Shown here: one piece after another, positions 8,906 through 20,000 of the stretch | Layout of the letters: every line of letters begins with the position of its first letter | Position numbering within the stretch: position 1 is the stretch's first letter | Origin: Bifidobacterium saimiriisciurei | GTDB taxonomy: Bacteria; Actinomycetota; Actinomycetes; Actinomycetales; Bifidobacteriaceae | Assembly (NCBI RefSeq): GCF_010667655.1 | Contig: NZ_WHZU01000015.1 | Location: forward strand, 1-64,000 | Reading direction: 5' to 3' | DNA length: 64,000 nucleotides | Position numbers and translations under genes: made by a program | The notes under the pieces: generated by a model | The model's database searches: none | What the model saw: the letters and a program-made list of their open reading frames with translations, nothing else | What the model was told of the DNA's origin: nothing

Positions 8906-8931
8906 AGCCCTGCCAAAAGCGGGGCTTTTTT
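8906..8931 (+). terminator. Attenuator-type intrinsic terminator in the leader
   Basis: AGCCCTGC (8906-8913) pairs with GCGGGGCT (8919-8926) around a CAAAA loop and runs into six T. It lies between the leader peptide and the transporter start, where a terminator makes sense only if read-through is regulated. Confidence 0.85.
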
Positions 8932-9092
8932 CATGTCGCACGATCGCAACCCGATACACGTAATGAAAAAACGAACGGCGGAAAACAACTCAAGAAACTG
9001 AGAAACCCGGGAATCGGACGGACGGCCGCTTGCAGAGAGAAACCGTTGGCCCCCGAACAGAAGATTCACGGACTACACAGGAGATTAGAGAA

Positions 9093-10445
9093 ATGACAGC
9101 AGTCGAGGCTACGACTGATAGCAAACTCAAGACGATGGCGCGTGACTCCGTCAAGACCGTCATCGCCGCCTCCATGGTCGGCACGGCCATCGAGTTCTAC
9201 GACTTCTACGCATACGGCACCGCCGCTGCGAACTACTTCCCGCACATCTTCTTCTCCGACAAGGCGAACCCGACGGTCGCCCTGCTGATGAGCCTGCTCA
9301 CCTTCGCCATCGCCTTCATCGCCCGCCCGCTCGGCTCGCTGGTGTTCGGCCACTTCGGCGATCGCATGGGCCGCAAGACCACGCTGGTCGTCTCCCTGAT
9401 GACCATGGGCGTCGGCACCTTCCTCATCGGCTGCCTGCCGACCTACAACACCTGGGGCATCGCCGCGGTCGCCATCCTCTGCCTGCTGCGCTTCGTGCAG
9501 GGCATCGGCCTGGGCGGCGAATGGTCCGGCGCCGCACTGGTCGCCACCGAGAACGCGCCCGAGAACAAGCGCGCCCTCTACGGCTCCTTCCCGGAGCTCG
9601 GCGCCCCGATCGGCTTCTTCCTCTCCAACGGCACCTACTTCGTGCTTGAATCCTTCAACGACTCCGCCGCCATGCTGGCCTGGGGCTGGCGTGTTCCGTT
9701 CCTGCTGAGCGCCGTCCTCGTGATCATCGGCCTCGTCGTGCGAGTCCACATGGAGGAGACCCCGATCTTCCGCATGGCCCAGGAGAAGAAGCAGGTCGTC
9801 AAGGCCCCGATCGTCGAGGTGTTCCGCAAGAGCTGGGTCCAGGTCCTGCAGGCCACGTTCCTCGTCGCCGTCACCTACACGCTGTTCTACACGCTCGCCA
9901 CCTGGTCGCTCGCCTGGGGTACCAAGGCCCAGGGCGAGGGCGGCGGCGGCCTCGGCTTCACCAACCAGGAGTACCTGCTCATGCTGATGATCGCCATCTG
10001 CGTGTTCGCCGCCTTCATCGTGATCTCCTGCGTGAACGCCGACAAGTTCGGCCGTAAGCGCGTGATCATCACCTCCTCCGTGCTGCTCGTCGTGTTCGCC
10101 GCCCTGTTCCCGTTCCTGCTGAACGGCCAGATCGTCGGCCAGCGCAACTTCTTCGCCAACATGGTGTTCCTGTGCGTCGGCTTCGCCCTGATGGGCACCG
10201 CCTTCGGCCCGATCGGCGCCTTCCTGCCCGAGCTGTTCGACGCCAACGTGCGCTACTCCGGCTCCGGCATCGGCTACAACCTCGCCGCCATCGTCGGCGC
10301 CGCCTTCGTGCCGACCATCGCCACCTGGCTGTCCAGCCACTTCGGCGTGCACTCGGTGGGTCTCTACCTCGGCGTCATGGCCGTGTGCTGCCTCGTCGCA
10401 GTGCTGAGCTGCCATGAGACTAAGAACGTCGACTTCACGAAGTGA
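9093..10445 (+). CDS. MHS-family metabolite:H+ symporter (major facilitator superfamily)
   Basis: 450 residues and twelve predicted membrane helices. The signature of the metabolite:H+ symporter family is clear: AASMVGTAIEFYDFYAYGTAAA at helix 1, GSLVFGHFGDRMGRKTTL in loop 2-3, and RFVQGIGLGGEWSGAALVATENAP at helix 4. Family members carry 2-oxoglutarate, shikimate, proline/betaine or citrate, with import driven by protons. The start at 9093 has AGGAG 9 nt upstream; a TTG at 9030 is less likely. The transcript carries a leader peptide with three Ile codons and a terminator, and ilvC1 follows 447 bp downstream, so a branched-chain amino acid or 2-oxo acid substrate is attractive, but that rests on context only. 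Confidence 0.88.
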   Translation: MTAVEATTDSKLKTMARDSVKTVIAASMVGTAIEFYDFYAYGTAAANYFPHIFFSDKANPTVALLMSLLTFAIAFIARPLGSLVFGHFGDRMGRKTTLVVSLMTMGVGTFLIGCLPTYNTWGIAAVAILCLLRFVQGIGLGGEWSGAALVATENAPENKRALYGSFPELGAPIGFFLSNGTYFVLESFNDSAAMLAWGWRVPFLLSAVLVIIGLVVRVHMEETPIFRMAQEKKQVVKAPIVEVFRKSWVQVLQATFLVAVTYTLFYTLATWSLAWGTKAQGEGGGGLGFTNQEYLLMLMIAICVFAAFIVISCVNADKFGRKRVIITSSVLLVVFAALFPFLLNGQIVGQRNFFANMVFLCVGFALMGTAFGPIGAFLPELFDANVRYSGSGIGYNLAAIVGAAFVPTIATWLSSHFGVHSVGLYLGVMAVCCLVAVLSCHETKNVDFTK

Positions 10446-10892
10446 AGTCTCCGTTCTAAGTCTCAGCCTCGCGCTCGATGACTCGCGCTCGCATCGGCTT
10501 CGGGAACAGTCCACTGGACTGTTCCCATTGAGAAGCCTCAGCCAATAACGTCGACTTCACGAAGTGATGTCGCTGTTCTGAGGTTTGTCATCGGCTAATT
10601 TCACCGGGCTCTTTGGTGAAATTCAGCTGCTGTTCATCCGATGATGGTCGAATGAACACAATGCGGATTCGGCGGCCGAAAGACCGCCATCCGCGATACG
10701 AAAATTGAATATCCAATATTTGGACGCGGACTTCCGCGTCGTACGCTGGAGGACTAGAAATAGCCCCTAGTGAAGATGACTTTCAACGTCTAGGACACAA
10801 TCCTTCTCGCCGAAGGCCGTCAGCAATCTCACCCGATTGCCGGACGTCCAATCGCTCGGCAATCACCAAACCAATATAAAGGAGTGCCAATC
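10425..10892. repeat. Duplicated gene tail and hairpins between the MHS gene and ilvC1
   Basis: The last 21 bp of the transporter gene (10425-10445, including its stop) recur exactly at 10547-10567, and the next 12 bp are similar. Between and after the copies are hairpins at 10502-10526 (12-bp arms, loop of 1, so effectively shorter), 10597-10623 (AATTTCACC/GGTGAAATT, perfect) and 10723-10740 (GACGCGG/CCGCGTC). A promoter for ilvC1 must lie here; TTGGAC at 10720 is a possible -35 but no strong -10 is seen. No gene is recognised. Confidence 0.6.
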
Positions 10893-11945
10893 ATGGCAGC
10901 AACTATCTGGTACGAGAAGGACGCCGATCTGTCCGTGCTCGAAGGCAAGAAGGTGGCCATCCTCGGCTACGGTTCCCAGGGTCACGCCCACGCGCTGAAC
11001 CTGCGCGACTCCGGCGTCGACGTGGTCGTCGGCCTTCGTCCGACCTCCAAGTCCGTCGAGTTCGCCAAGGAGCAGGGCCTCGAGGTCAAGTCCGTGCCGG
11101 AGGCCGTCGCCGAGGCCGACATCGTCATGATCCTGCTGCCTGACCAGTACCAGGCCGCCGTGTACAAGAAGGACGTCGAGCCGAACCTGAAGCCGGGCGC
11201 CGCCCTGGCCTTCGCCCACGGCTTCAACATCCACTACGGCTACATCAAGCCGTCCGAGGATCACCCCGTGTTCATGGTCGCCCCGAAGGGCCCGGGCCAC
11301 ATCGTGCGTCGTGAGTACGCCGCCGGCCGTGGCGTCCCGGTCGTGGTGGCCGTCGAGCAGGATCCTCGCGGTGACGGCTGGGCCATCACCCTGGCTTACG
11401 CCAAGGCCCTCGGCGCCCTGCGCGCCGGCGCCATCAAGACGACCTTCACCGAAGAGACCGAGACCGATCTGTTCGGCGAGCAGGACGTCCTCATGGGCGG
11501 CATCAACCACCTGTGCGACCTCGGCTTCGACGTGCTGACCGAGGCCGGCTACCAGCCGGAGATCGCCTACTTCGAGGTGTTCCACGAGCTGAAGATGCTG
11601 GTCGACCTCGCCAACGAGGGTGGTCTGAACAAGGCCCGTTGGTCCTGCTCCGACACCGCCCAGTACGGCGACTACACCTCCACGGTCATCACCGAGGAGA
11701 CCAAGAAGCGCATGCAGTACCAGCTCAAGCGCATCCAGGACGGCTCCTTCGCCAAGGAGTTCATGGATGACCAGGCCGCCGGCGCCCCGAAGTTCAAGAA
11801 GCTGCAGGAGGAGTTCTCCCACCCGCACCTGGAGACCGTTGGCCCGAAGCTGCGCGCCATGTTCTCCTGGAACAACGGTCCGGCCAAGGACGCCGACGAG
11901 GCTGAGTCCTTCAACGGCAAGATCGCTCGTACCCAGGTTCAGTGA
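10893..11945 (+). CDS. ilvC1: Ketol-acid reductoisomerase, first copy
   Basis: 350 residues, class I KARI, catalysing NADPH- and Mg2+-dependent conversion of acetolactate or acetohydroxybutyrate to the dihydroxy acids of valine, leucine and isoleucine synthesis. The Rossmann motif is [13 protein letters not shown], and the cofactor loop GLRPTSKS has the Arg and Ser expected for NADPH. KGPG and [10 protein letters not shown] supply catalytic Lys and metal ligands in the first part, and YFEVFHELK supplies the C-terminal glutamates. AAAGGAG ends 8 nt before the ATG; a GTG nine bases upstream overlaps that site and is rejected. It is about 80 percent identical to the second copy 480 bp downstream, with blocks of near-identical DNA. 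Confidence 0.97.
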   Translation: MAATIWYEKDADLSVLEGKKVAILGYGSQGHAHALNLRDSGVDVVVGLRPTSKSVEFAKEQGLEVKSVPEAVAEADIVMILLPDQYQAAVYKKDVEPNLKPGAALAFAHGFNIHYGYIKPSEDHPVFMVAPKGPGHIVRREYAAGRGVPVVVAVEQDPRGDGWAITLAYAKALGALRAGAIKTTFTEETETDLFGEQDVLMGGINHLCDLGFDVLTEAGYQPEIAYFEVFHELKMLVDLANEGGLNKARWSCSDTAQYGDYTSTVITEETKKRMQYQLKRIQDGSFAKEFMDDQAAGAPKFKKLQEEFSHPHLETVGPKLRAMFSWNNGPAKDADEAESFNGKIARTQVQ

Positions 11946-11990
11946 TTTATCACTGACCGATGGCACTGCCAGTGATTTATCGCTGACCGA
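11940..11990 (+). repeat. Two copies of a 21-bp palindromic repeat at the end of ilvC1
   Basis: CAGTGATTTATCRCTGACCGA occurs at 11940-11960 (overlapping the ilvC1 stop codon) and at 11970-11990, 30 bp apart. The first 16 bases form a near-perfect palindrome. The same pair follows ilvC2. Confidence 0.75.
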
Positions 11991-12006
11991 CGTTTCGATA
12001 GCGTAG

Positions 12007-12048
12007 AAAACCGCCGCTCCCGATTCATTCGGGGCGGCGGTTTTTTTT
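12007..12048 (+). terminator. Intrinsic terminator of ilvC1
   Basis: AAAACCGCCGC at 12007 onward pairs with GCGGCGGTTTT, with an inner CCCGA/TCGGG stem, and ends in eight T. This separates ilvC1 from ilvC2, so each has its own transcript end. Confidence 0.92.
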
Positions 12049-12427
12049 ATTCGTGGATTCCCGCCCTGCGTCGGCGTCATAGGATGCCGGCGTATCCGGG
12101 CGTTCATGCGGGGAATGAACGGGATGTCTCCCCAATCGGGGTCAAACGATGCAGGTTGAGCTGTGCCGACTCAAGGAAGCGCCCACGTTGTGGACGCCGA
12201 TGTGACGGAAGCGACATTATCGGTAGGATGGTGGGCAGTTTGCAGGACAAAATCCTCAGATGAGCTCGTCTGAGTGGACGATCGAGCGGTTCATGATCGT
12301 TGCGCGGGGTGTGCACGCCACGCGGGTGAATGGGCCGGCGAGCGTCCAGGCATCGGACACCACGCGCATTACGCGCGGCGCTTATGCGCAACCACAACAA
12401 CATTCGCAGTAGTTAAGGAGTGCTTAC
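12049..12427. promoter_or_regulatory. Upstream region of ilvC2
   Basis: No gene is seen in this 379-bp stretch. CTCAGATGAG/CTCGTCTGAG at 12255-12274 is a palindrome with one G-T pair. TAGGAT near 12231 is a possible -10 without a good -35. The region is unlike the one upstream of ilvC1, so the two copies are probably regulated differently. Confidence 0.35.
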
Positions 12428-13480
12428 ATGGCTGCACAGATCTGGTACGAAAACGACGGCGATCTCTCCGTCCTCGCCGGCAAGAAGGTTGCCATCATCG
12501 GCTACGGTTCCCAGGGTCACGCCCACGCGCTGAACCTGCGCGACTCCGGCGTCGACGTGGTCGTCGGCCTGCGTCCGACCTCCAAGTCGGTCCAGTTCGC
12601 CAAGGAGCAGGGCCTCGAGGTCAAGTCCGTGGCCGAGGCTTCCGCCGAAGCCGATGTCATCATGATCCTCGCCCCCGATCAGTACCAGCGTACGATCTGG
12701 GCCAACGACATCGAGCCCAACATCAAGGAAGGCGCCGCCGTCGCCTTCGCCCACGGCTTCAACATCCACTACGGCTACATCAAGCCGACCGCCGACCACC
12801 CGGTCTTCATGGTCGCCCCGAAGGGCCCGGGCCACATCGTGCGTCGTGAGTACGCCGCCGGCCGTGGCGTCCCGGTCGTGGTGGCCGTCGAGCAGGATCC
12901 GCGTGGCGACGGCTGGGCTCTGACCCTCGCCTACGCCAAGGCCCTCGGCGCCCTGCGCGCCGGCGCCATCAAGACCACGTTCAAGGAAGAGACCGAGACC
13001 GATCTCTTCGGCGAGCAGAACGTGCTCATGGGCGGCGTGAACAAGCTCGTCGAGATGGGCTTCGAGGTCCTCACCGATGCCGGCTACCAGCCGGAGATCG
13101 CCTACTTCGAGGTCTGCCACGAGCTGAAGATGCTCGTCGACCTCATGAACGAGGGTGGTCTGAACAAGGCCCGTTGGTCCTGCTCCGACACCGCCCAGTA
13201 CGGCGACTACACCAACACCGTCATCAACGAGGACTGCCGCAAGCGCATGGAGTACCACCTGGGCCGCATCCAGGACGGTTCCTTCGCCAAGGAGTTCATC
13301 GACGACCAGGACGCCGGCGCCCCGCACTTCAAGGAGCTGCAGGAGAAGTACTCCAACGAGCGCATCGAGACCGTCGGCCCGAAGCTGCGCGCCATGTTCT
13401 CCTGGAACAAGGACGCCGTGAAGGACGCCGACGAGGCCAACTCCTTCACCGGCAAGATCGCCCGCGCCCAGGTGCAGTGA
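12428..13480 (+). CDS. ilvC2: Ketol-acid reductoisomerase, second copy
   Basis: 350 residues, class I KARI with the same function as the first copy: [13 protein letters not shown] nucleotide-binding motif, GLRPTSKS cofactor loop, [14 protein letters not shown] and YFEVCHELK metal/catalytic motifs all intact, so both copies should be active. AAGGAG ends about 7 nt before the ATG. Differences from copy one cluster around residues 68-108, 210-220 and 265-290. Tandem ilvC genes are known in Bifidobacterium longum-type genomes; most bacteria have one. It has its own upstream region and terminator. Confidence 0.97.
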   Translation: MAAQIWYENDGDLSVLAGKKVAIIGYGSQGHAHALNLRDSGVDVVVGLRPTSKSVQFAKEQGLEVKSVAEASAEADVIMILAPDQYQRTIWANDIEPNIKEGAAVAFAHGFNIHYGYIKPTADHPVFMVAPKGPGHIVRREYAAGRGVPVVVAVEQDPRGDGWALTLAYAKALGALRAGAIKTTFKEETETDLFGEQNVLMGGVNKLVEMGFEVLTDAGYQPEIAYFEVCHELKMLVDLMNEGGLNKARWSCSDTAQYGDYTNTVINEDCRKRMEYHLGRIQDGSFAKEFIDDQDAGAPHFKELQEKYSNERIETVGPKLRAMFSWNKDAVKDADEANSFTGKIARAQVQ

Positions 13481-13526
13481 TTTATCGCTGACCGATCGGC
13501 GCCGGCAGTGATCTATCACCGACTGA
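13475..13526 (+). repeat. Two copies of the 21-bp palindromic repeat at the end of ilvC2
   Basis: CAGTGATTTATCGCTGACCGA at 13475-13495 overlaps the ilvC2 stop codon and a diverged copy lies at 13506-13526, 31 bp on. The arrangement matches that after ilvC1, so it was copied with the gene or is maintained with it. Confidence 0.72.
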
Positions 13527-13568
13527 AAAAGCGGTGCAGTGGGCTTGCCCACTGACCAGGCGCGATTG

Positions 13569-13608
13569 AAAACCGCCGCCTTCCGATTCGTTCGGAGGCG
13601 GCGGTTTT
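13569..13608 (+). terminator. Intrinsic terminator of ilvC2
   Basis: A 17-bp stem (AAAACCGCCGCC... with ...GGCGGCGGTTTT) and a small TTCGT loop end in TTTT; it closely resembles the ilvC1 terminator. Confidence 0.9.
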
Positions 13609-14021
13609 GCGTCGGCCGATTATGCAATGGTGCGTATAGCCGCGTGCATATGAACGTATGGTCCGGCGAAGGTGAATCGTTTGACGTAGATATATTCAGC
13701 GTTGCAATCATGGGGGTGTGAACGCTTGTCAAGCGTGGTTGAGGGGTGGATGCGTCGGCGGTTCCGTCAGGAAAAATTTATGCAATATACCGCATAGAAT
13801 TCATAAAATCAAGACTTGTTTTTTGATTTTTCGTACCGTTATGGTGTCCCTGCAATTTTGGTTTCGATGGACAACGGCGTGCGACGGGGTTAGTGCGTCG
13901 TATGCCCATGTGCGTCGCAATCGCGGCGCGTTGATGGCCTGCGGCATCGGTTGGAAGATGACGACGGTATCGCGTCTGCGAGGACGACGTGCGACATCGA
14001 CGGAACGAGGGGAAGAACCTG
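13609..14021 (+). promoter_or_regulatory. Upstream region of the large subtilase gene
   Basis: No gene is seen. CGCTTGTCAAGCG at 13723-13735 is a perfect LacI-operator-like palindrome. An unusually A/T-rich stretch (13770-13845) contains AAAATCAA/TTGATTTT at 13805-13812 and 13823-13830, and a possible promoter TTGTTT (13816) with TATGGT (13840) 18 bp apart. Confidence 0.45.
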
Positions 14022-17000
14022 ATGGTTTCTCGGCGCACTGGTGTGCTGCGATCGGGTGTGGCCTTCGCCGTGGCGGGCATCATGCTGTTGCCCGCCAACA
14101 TGGCGTTCGCCGTGCCGGAGGATGCACAGACGCAGCAATCACAGACGCAGCAATCGCAGACGCAGGCCGTGCAGACGACGGCCGCCACCGCTGCGGGCAA
14201 CGCCACGGCGGACAGCACCGCTGCAGACAACACGAAGCCGGACGCCGCCACGAAGGGCGCGTCGTCGGCGTCGGCCAAGGACTCGCTGCTCACGCCGGCG
14301 AGCAAGGCCGCCGAAAGCGGCTCGAAATCCGGCGACGCCGCCGCGAACGGCGCGAAGGCGGCGAAGGGCTCCGCGGACAAGAGCGGCAAGGGGCTGCTCG
14401 TCGGCGACGACACCGGCAGCGGCGATAACGCCGGCACCGCGTCCAAGGACGGCAACGTCACCATCGTCGTGCAGCTCGACAACACGACCGCCGGCGTGCC
14501 GTGGTTCCGCTCGCTGTTCGGCGTGAGCAAGGAAAAGCGCCACGAGTCCATCAAGAACAGCATCCGCGAGCTCGCTGCGCAGCAGCCGGCGACCTCATCG
14601 CTCTCGTTCAAGAGCGCGAAGTCCGCCGCGAAGTCCGCGAAGGCCGACTCCGCCGACGCCTCCGCCGCGACGGGCGACTCCACGGACACCGCCAGCGCCA
14701 AGGTGCAGGACGTGCAGGACTACTACCACGCCATCGACGGCTTCGCCGTGAAGGCTCCGGCCGGCATCCTCGATGAGATCAGGAGCCTGCCGGGAGTCAA
14801 GCGCGCGTTCGTGGAGCACCGCTACAGCATTCCGAACGACCAGACGGCGAAGTCCTCGACGCTGAAGAACCAGTCGTCGCTCGACATGACCGCCGCCGAC
14901 AGGATCTCGCAGAAGGGCGACGGCCAGACCATCGCCATCATCGACTCCGGTCTCGATACCGCGCACGAGGCGTTCAAGGGCGACCTCGACGACGCGAAGG
15001 TGAAGGAGACCAAGGCCGACGCCGAAGCGAAGATCAAGCGGCTCGGCCACGGCAAGTACGTCTCCGAGAAGATCCCGTTCGCCCACGACTACGCCGACAA
15101 CGACGATGACGTGACCCCGAGCGACCTCGACGGCATGGAGCACGGCACGCATGTGGCCGGCATCGCCGCCGCCAACTCCGGCGACCAGATTCGCGGCACC
15201 GCGCCGAACGCGCAGATCATTCCGATGAAGGTTGCCGACGACTTCTCCGGCGGCATCTACGATTCCGCGCTGCTCGCCGCCATCGACGACGCCGCCGCGC
15301 TGGGCGTGGACACGGTGAACATGTCGCTCGGCTCCGACGCCGGCTTCGCCGACGAGGCCACCTCCACGTACGGCGACGCCATGAAGACGCTGCGCGACGG
15401 CGGCGCCACGGTGAACGTGGCCGCCGGCAACGCGGGCACGGCCGCCGCCGGCAACCAGTCCGGCAAGAACCTGCCGTATGCCTCCGACCCCGACAGCTCC
15501 GTGATCTCCTCGCCGTCGTCGTTCGGCGACGCGTTCTCCGTGGCCAGCGTGAACAACGCGCAGCCGCAGTCCGCGTTCCTCGGCCCCGACGGCAAGGCCA
15601 TCGGCTACAACCTGCTGAGCTTCGCCTCCGACAGCGGCCAGTCCACCGGCCGGACGACCCCCGACTTCTACACCGGCGACCACACGCTCGCCGACGGCAA
15701 GTACGAGTTCGTCGACGGCGGCATCGGCTCCAGCGAGGACCAGACCCGACTGGCGAACGCCTACGACTTCGACCTCTCCGGCAAGATCGTGCTGGTCAAG
15801 CGCGGCGGCACCGAGCCGACCGACGGCCACTCGCTCACCTTCACCGACAAGCTGCTCAACGTGGGCACCGCCATCGGCGCCGCGGCCGTCGTCTTCTACA
15901 ACAACTCCGACGCCGCGCTCACCGGCGTGGCCATCAAGGACGGCACCGTGGTGAACTACCCGGTCGTCGCCATCTCCGGCCGCGACGGCGAAGCCCTCGC
16001 CAAGGCCGCGAACAAGACGATCACCCTGAAGAAGGGCACGACCGCCACGCCGACCGACTACACGATGAGCGACTTCACCAGCTGGGGAGTCACCCCCGAC
16101 CTGAAGCTCAAGCCCGAGATCACCGCCCCCGGCGGCAACATCTGGTCGTCGGTGCCCGGCGACAAGTACGAGTACATGTCGGGAACGTCGATGGCCACCC
16201 CGCAGATGGCCGGCATCTCCGCGCAGATCCACGAATACGTGGAGAACGACGCGAAGTTCGGGAATCTTTCCGCCGCCGACAAGGCGAAGATGGTCACGCA
16301 GCTGCTCATGAGCACCGCCAGGCCCGTCGCCTCCGGCGATTCGTACGCCTCGCCGCGCCAGCAGGGCGCCGGCGTCGCCAACGCGGCCGCCGCCGTCAAG
16401 ACGCCGGTCTATCTGACCGTCGACGGCGCATCCGACGATTCCCGTCCGAAGGCCGACCTCGGCGAAAGCGCCGACGGCAGGTACTCCTTCACGCTCACCC
16501 TCCACAACCTCGGCGACAAGGCCCGGACCTACGCTCCCGACGCACAGGCGCTGAGCGAGCAGGTGGCCGACGGCCTGCTGCAGAACACCGACCGGAACTG
16601 GACGGGCAAGGGCATCGCCGTGGCCTACTCCGGCAAGACGTACGACGCCGGGACCGGCGTCGTGACCGTGCCGGCCGGCGGCACCGCGCAGCTCACCGTA
16701 AGCGTGACCGCCGAAGCCGCGTTCAAGGACTACGTGGCCAAGAACCTGCCGAACGGCGCATTCGTCGAAGGCTTCGCCAGGCTGCGCGCCACCGGCGACA
16801 CCGCCACCGACGGCACCGACCTCTCCGCACCGTTCGTGGGCTTCTACGGCGACTGGAGCAAGGCCCCGGTCTTCGACTCCGCCCTGTGGGACAAGGGCTC
16901 CAACGCCTACCACATCTACGGCACCGCGCTGGCCAGCCCGACCACGGGCGTCCCGCTGGGCGTGAACCCGCTCGACGAATCCGCCACCGCCGGCCCGCTG

Positions 17001-20000
17001 TACAACATCGACCCGGCGAAGATGGTCGTCTCCCGCACGAACTACAGCGTCTCGCCCACCGCCGCCTGGCCCCTCACCGGCCTGCTGCGCAACGTCGACA
17101 GGCTCGACTACGAGTACACCGACTCCAAGGGCGCCGTGGTGAAGAGCGACAGCTACGACCACGTGCCGAAGTCCACGCTCAACGTGTCCTCCGGCTCCGT
17201 GCTCTACGCCGAGGCCCGACTGGGCAACGGCGCCGGCGCCTTCGACGGCAAGGACGACAACGGCAAGAATCTGCCCGACGGCACGTACACGCTCCAGCAG
17301 ACCGGCACCACCTCCGGCCCCGGCTCCGCGAAGCAGAAGAGCGGCAAGTACAACGTCACGCTCGACACCGCCGGCCCGAAGATCTCGAACATGAAGCTCG
17401 CCGGCGAAGGCGACGCCAAGACGTTCTCCTTCGACGCCACCGACACGAGCTGGCTGTCCGCCGTCGACTTCCACGACCCGACCACGGGCGCCTACTTCAA
17501 GCGCATCCTCGCCGGCGACGACTACACGACCAACGCCGACGGCTCGAGGACCTGGCACTTCGAGGTGAAGGTCTCCGACATCGCCGCCGCCTGGACGGCG
17601 TCGAAGATCGGCGGCTCGCTGCCCAACTCCGTGCCGCTGTACGCATGGGACTACGGCGTGAACCCGAGCGCCAAGGCCGACGCCGTCATGACGCCGGTCG
17701 CCGCCACGGGCATCACCCTCTCGAAGACCGCCCTCACGCTCGCCCCCGGCCAGAAGGCCAGGCTCACCGCCACCGTGCAGCCCGAGGACTCCACCGAAAA
17801 GGAGCTCGACTGGTCGAGCGCCGACGAGTCCAAGGTCACGGTCGACGCCGACGGCAACCTCACCGCCGTCGCCCCGACCGGCGACAAGCCCGTCGAGGTG
17901 ACCGCAGCCTCGAAGATCGACCCATCGGTCAGGGCCACGGCGCAGGTCACCGTCGCCGACGTCTCCGAGGAGACCGGCATCGTCATGTCGCAGGATTCGG
18001 CCACCGTCGAACCCGGCAGGAGCGTCGACGTCACCGCAATCGTCGCCCCGGGCCTCAACGGCAGGAAGATCTCGTGGACGAGCTCCGACGAGAAGGTCGC
18101 CGTCGTCGCCACCAAGGCCGGCCAGCCGTCCACGACGGCGACCGTGACCGCCGGCGACCAGGTCGGCACCGCGAGGATCACCGCCACCGTCGACGGCAAG
18201 TCCGCCACGATGGACGTGAAGGTGCAGCCGGGCGACTTCGCGAAGTTCGTCTTCGACAAGGACGGCACCACGCTGCTCGGCTACACCGGCAGCGCCCGCG
18301 AGATCGTCATCCCGAACAACACCAAGGCCATCGCCGACCAGGCGTTCGCCCAGACCTCGGCCGTCACCATCACCGTGCCGGCCAGCGTCGAGAAGATCGG
18401 CGCACAGGCGTTCACCTACGCCGGCGCGCTCACCACGGTCACGTTCGAGAACGACGAGAAGCACCCGAGCCAGCTGAAGCACATCGGCGACAAGGCCTTC
18501 GACCAGACCGGCTCGCTCGACACCGTCAACCTGCCCGCCGGCGCCAAGGACTTCACCCTCGGCACCAGCGTGTTCAGCAACTCCACGCTGCGCCACGTCA
18601 CGCTGCCCGCCAGCCTGACCGAGATCCCCGCCGACACGTTCAACGCCTCCGCGCAGCTGTACGACGTCACGATCTCCGCCGACACCACGGCGATCGGCGA
18701 GAACGCGTTCAACGCCGACCTGAGCTTCGGCGAGTTCAAGCTCACCGACGCCGAAGGCAACGTGACCAAGCAGTGGCCGCAGAAGCTCGAAACCATCGGC
18801 GGCGGCGCGCTCGCCGGCACGAACTTCACCGGCACCGTCGAGCTGCCGAAGTCGCTGCGCACCATCGGCGACTCCGCGCTCGCCCTCGTCAAGGCCGACT
18901 TCGTGCTCAACGACGGCCTCGTGACCATCGGCGCGAACGCGTTCTCCGGCACACACGGCAGGAACGTCGTCATCCCCGACTCCGTCACCGCGGTCGGCAG
19001 CGGCGCGTTCTGCGACATGCCGAAGCTGGTCTCGGTCACGCTGGGCAGGAACATCCCCGACCGTGCGCTGATCGGCGTGTTCACCAACGATCCGAAGCTC
19101 GCCACGTTCACCGCATCCGACGATGTGAAGCACTACCGCGTCTTCGGCGGCGTGCTGTTCGACAAGGCCGGCTCCACGCTCATCGACTACCCGAACGCGA
19201 ACGCGTCCGGCCCGAAGGACGGCGTCTACACGATCCCGTCCAAGACGACGGCCGGATTCGACGCGACGGTCACCGAGATCGCGGCGTACGGCTTCTACCT
19301 CAACAGCACGCTGAAGGGCGTGAACTTCACCGAGGGACTCAAGACCGTCGGCGATTCCGCGTTCCTGCAGACGAACCTCACCGAGGTCGTGCTGCCGAAG
19401 AGCCTCGAGACCGTCTCGCATGCCGCGTTCATGAGCATGGCCGGCCTGAAGTCCGTGGACCTCGGCGGCACCGTCACCGTCGGCGGCAGCGCGTTCTACT
19501 CCGACCCGGTGCTCACCGAGCTCAACATGCGGCCCGAATACGCGCGTCTCAAGACGTTCGGCTCGCTCGCGTTCGGCCAGTCCGCGGCCATCGAGTCGCT
19601 CGACTTCCCCGATTCGGTCACCGACCTCGGCGGCGACGCGTTCAGCAACATCACGTCGCTGAAGTCCGTGCACCTCGGCGCCGGCATCACGACCGGCGTG
19701 GAGGGCGTGTTCACCGGCGCCAACGAGCTGGCGGAGATCACCGTCTCCGACAGGAACCCGGTGTTCTCGGCCACGGGCAACGTGCTCTACCAGAACAAGA
19801 CCGACGGCCTGCATCTCGTGCTGTCGGCGCCGGGCAACCCGACGACCGAATACACGGTGAAGGACGGCACGGTGGCCATCGACGCGCAGGCCTTCCGCAA
19901 CAACCACACGCTGCGGAAGCTGACGCTGCCGGCCAGCCTCAAGAGCACGACGACCGGTTCGTTCAACTCGGCCGACGCGCTCGAGGAGGTCGTCTTCCCC

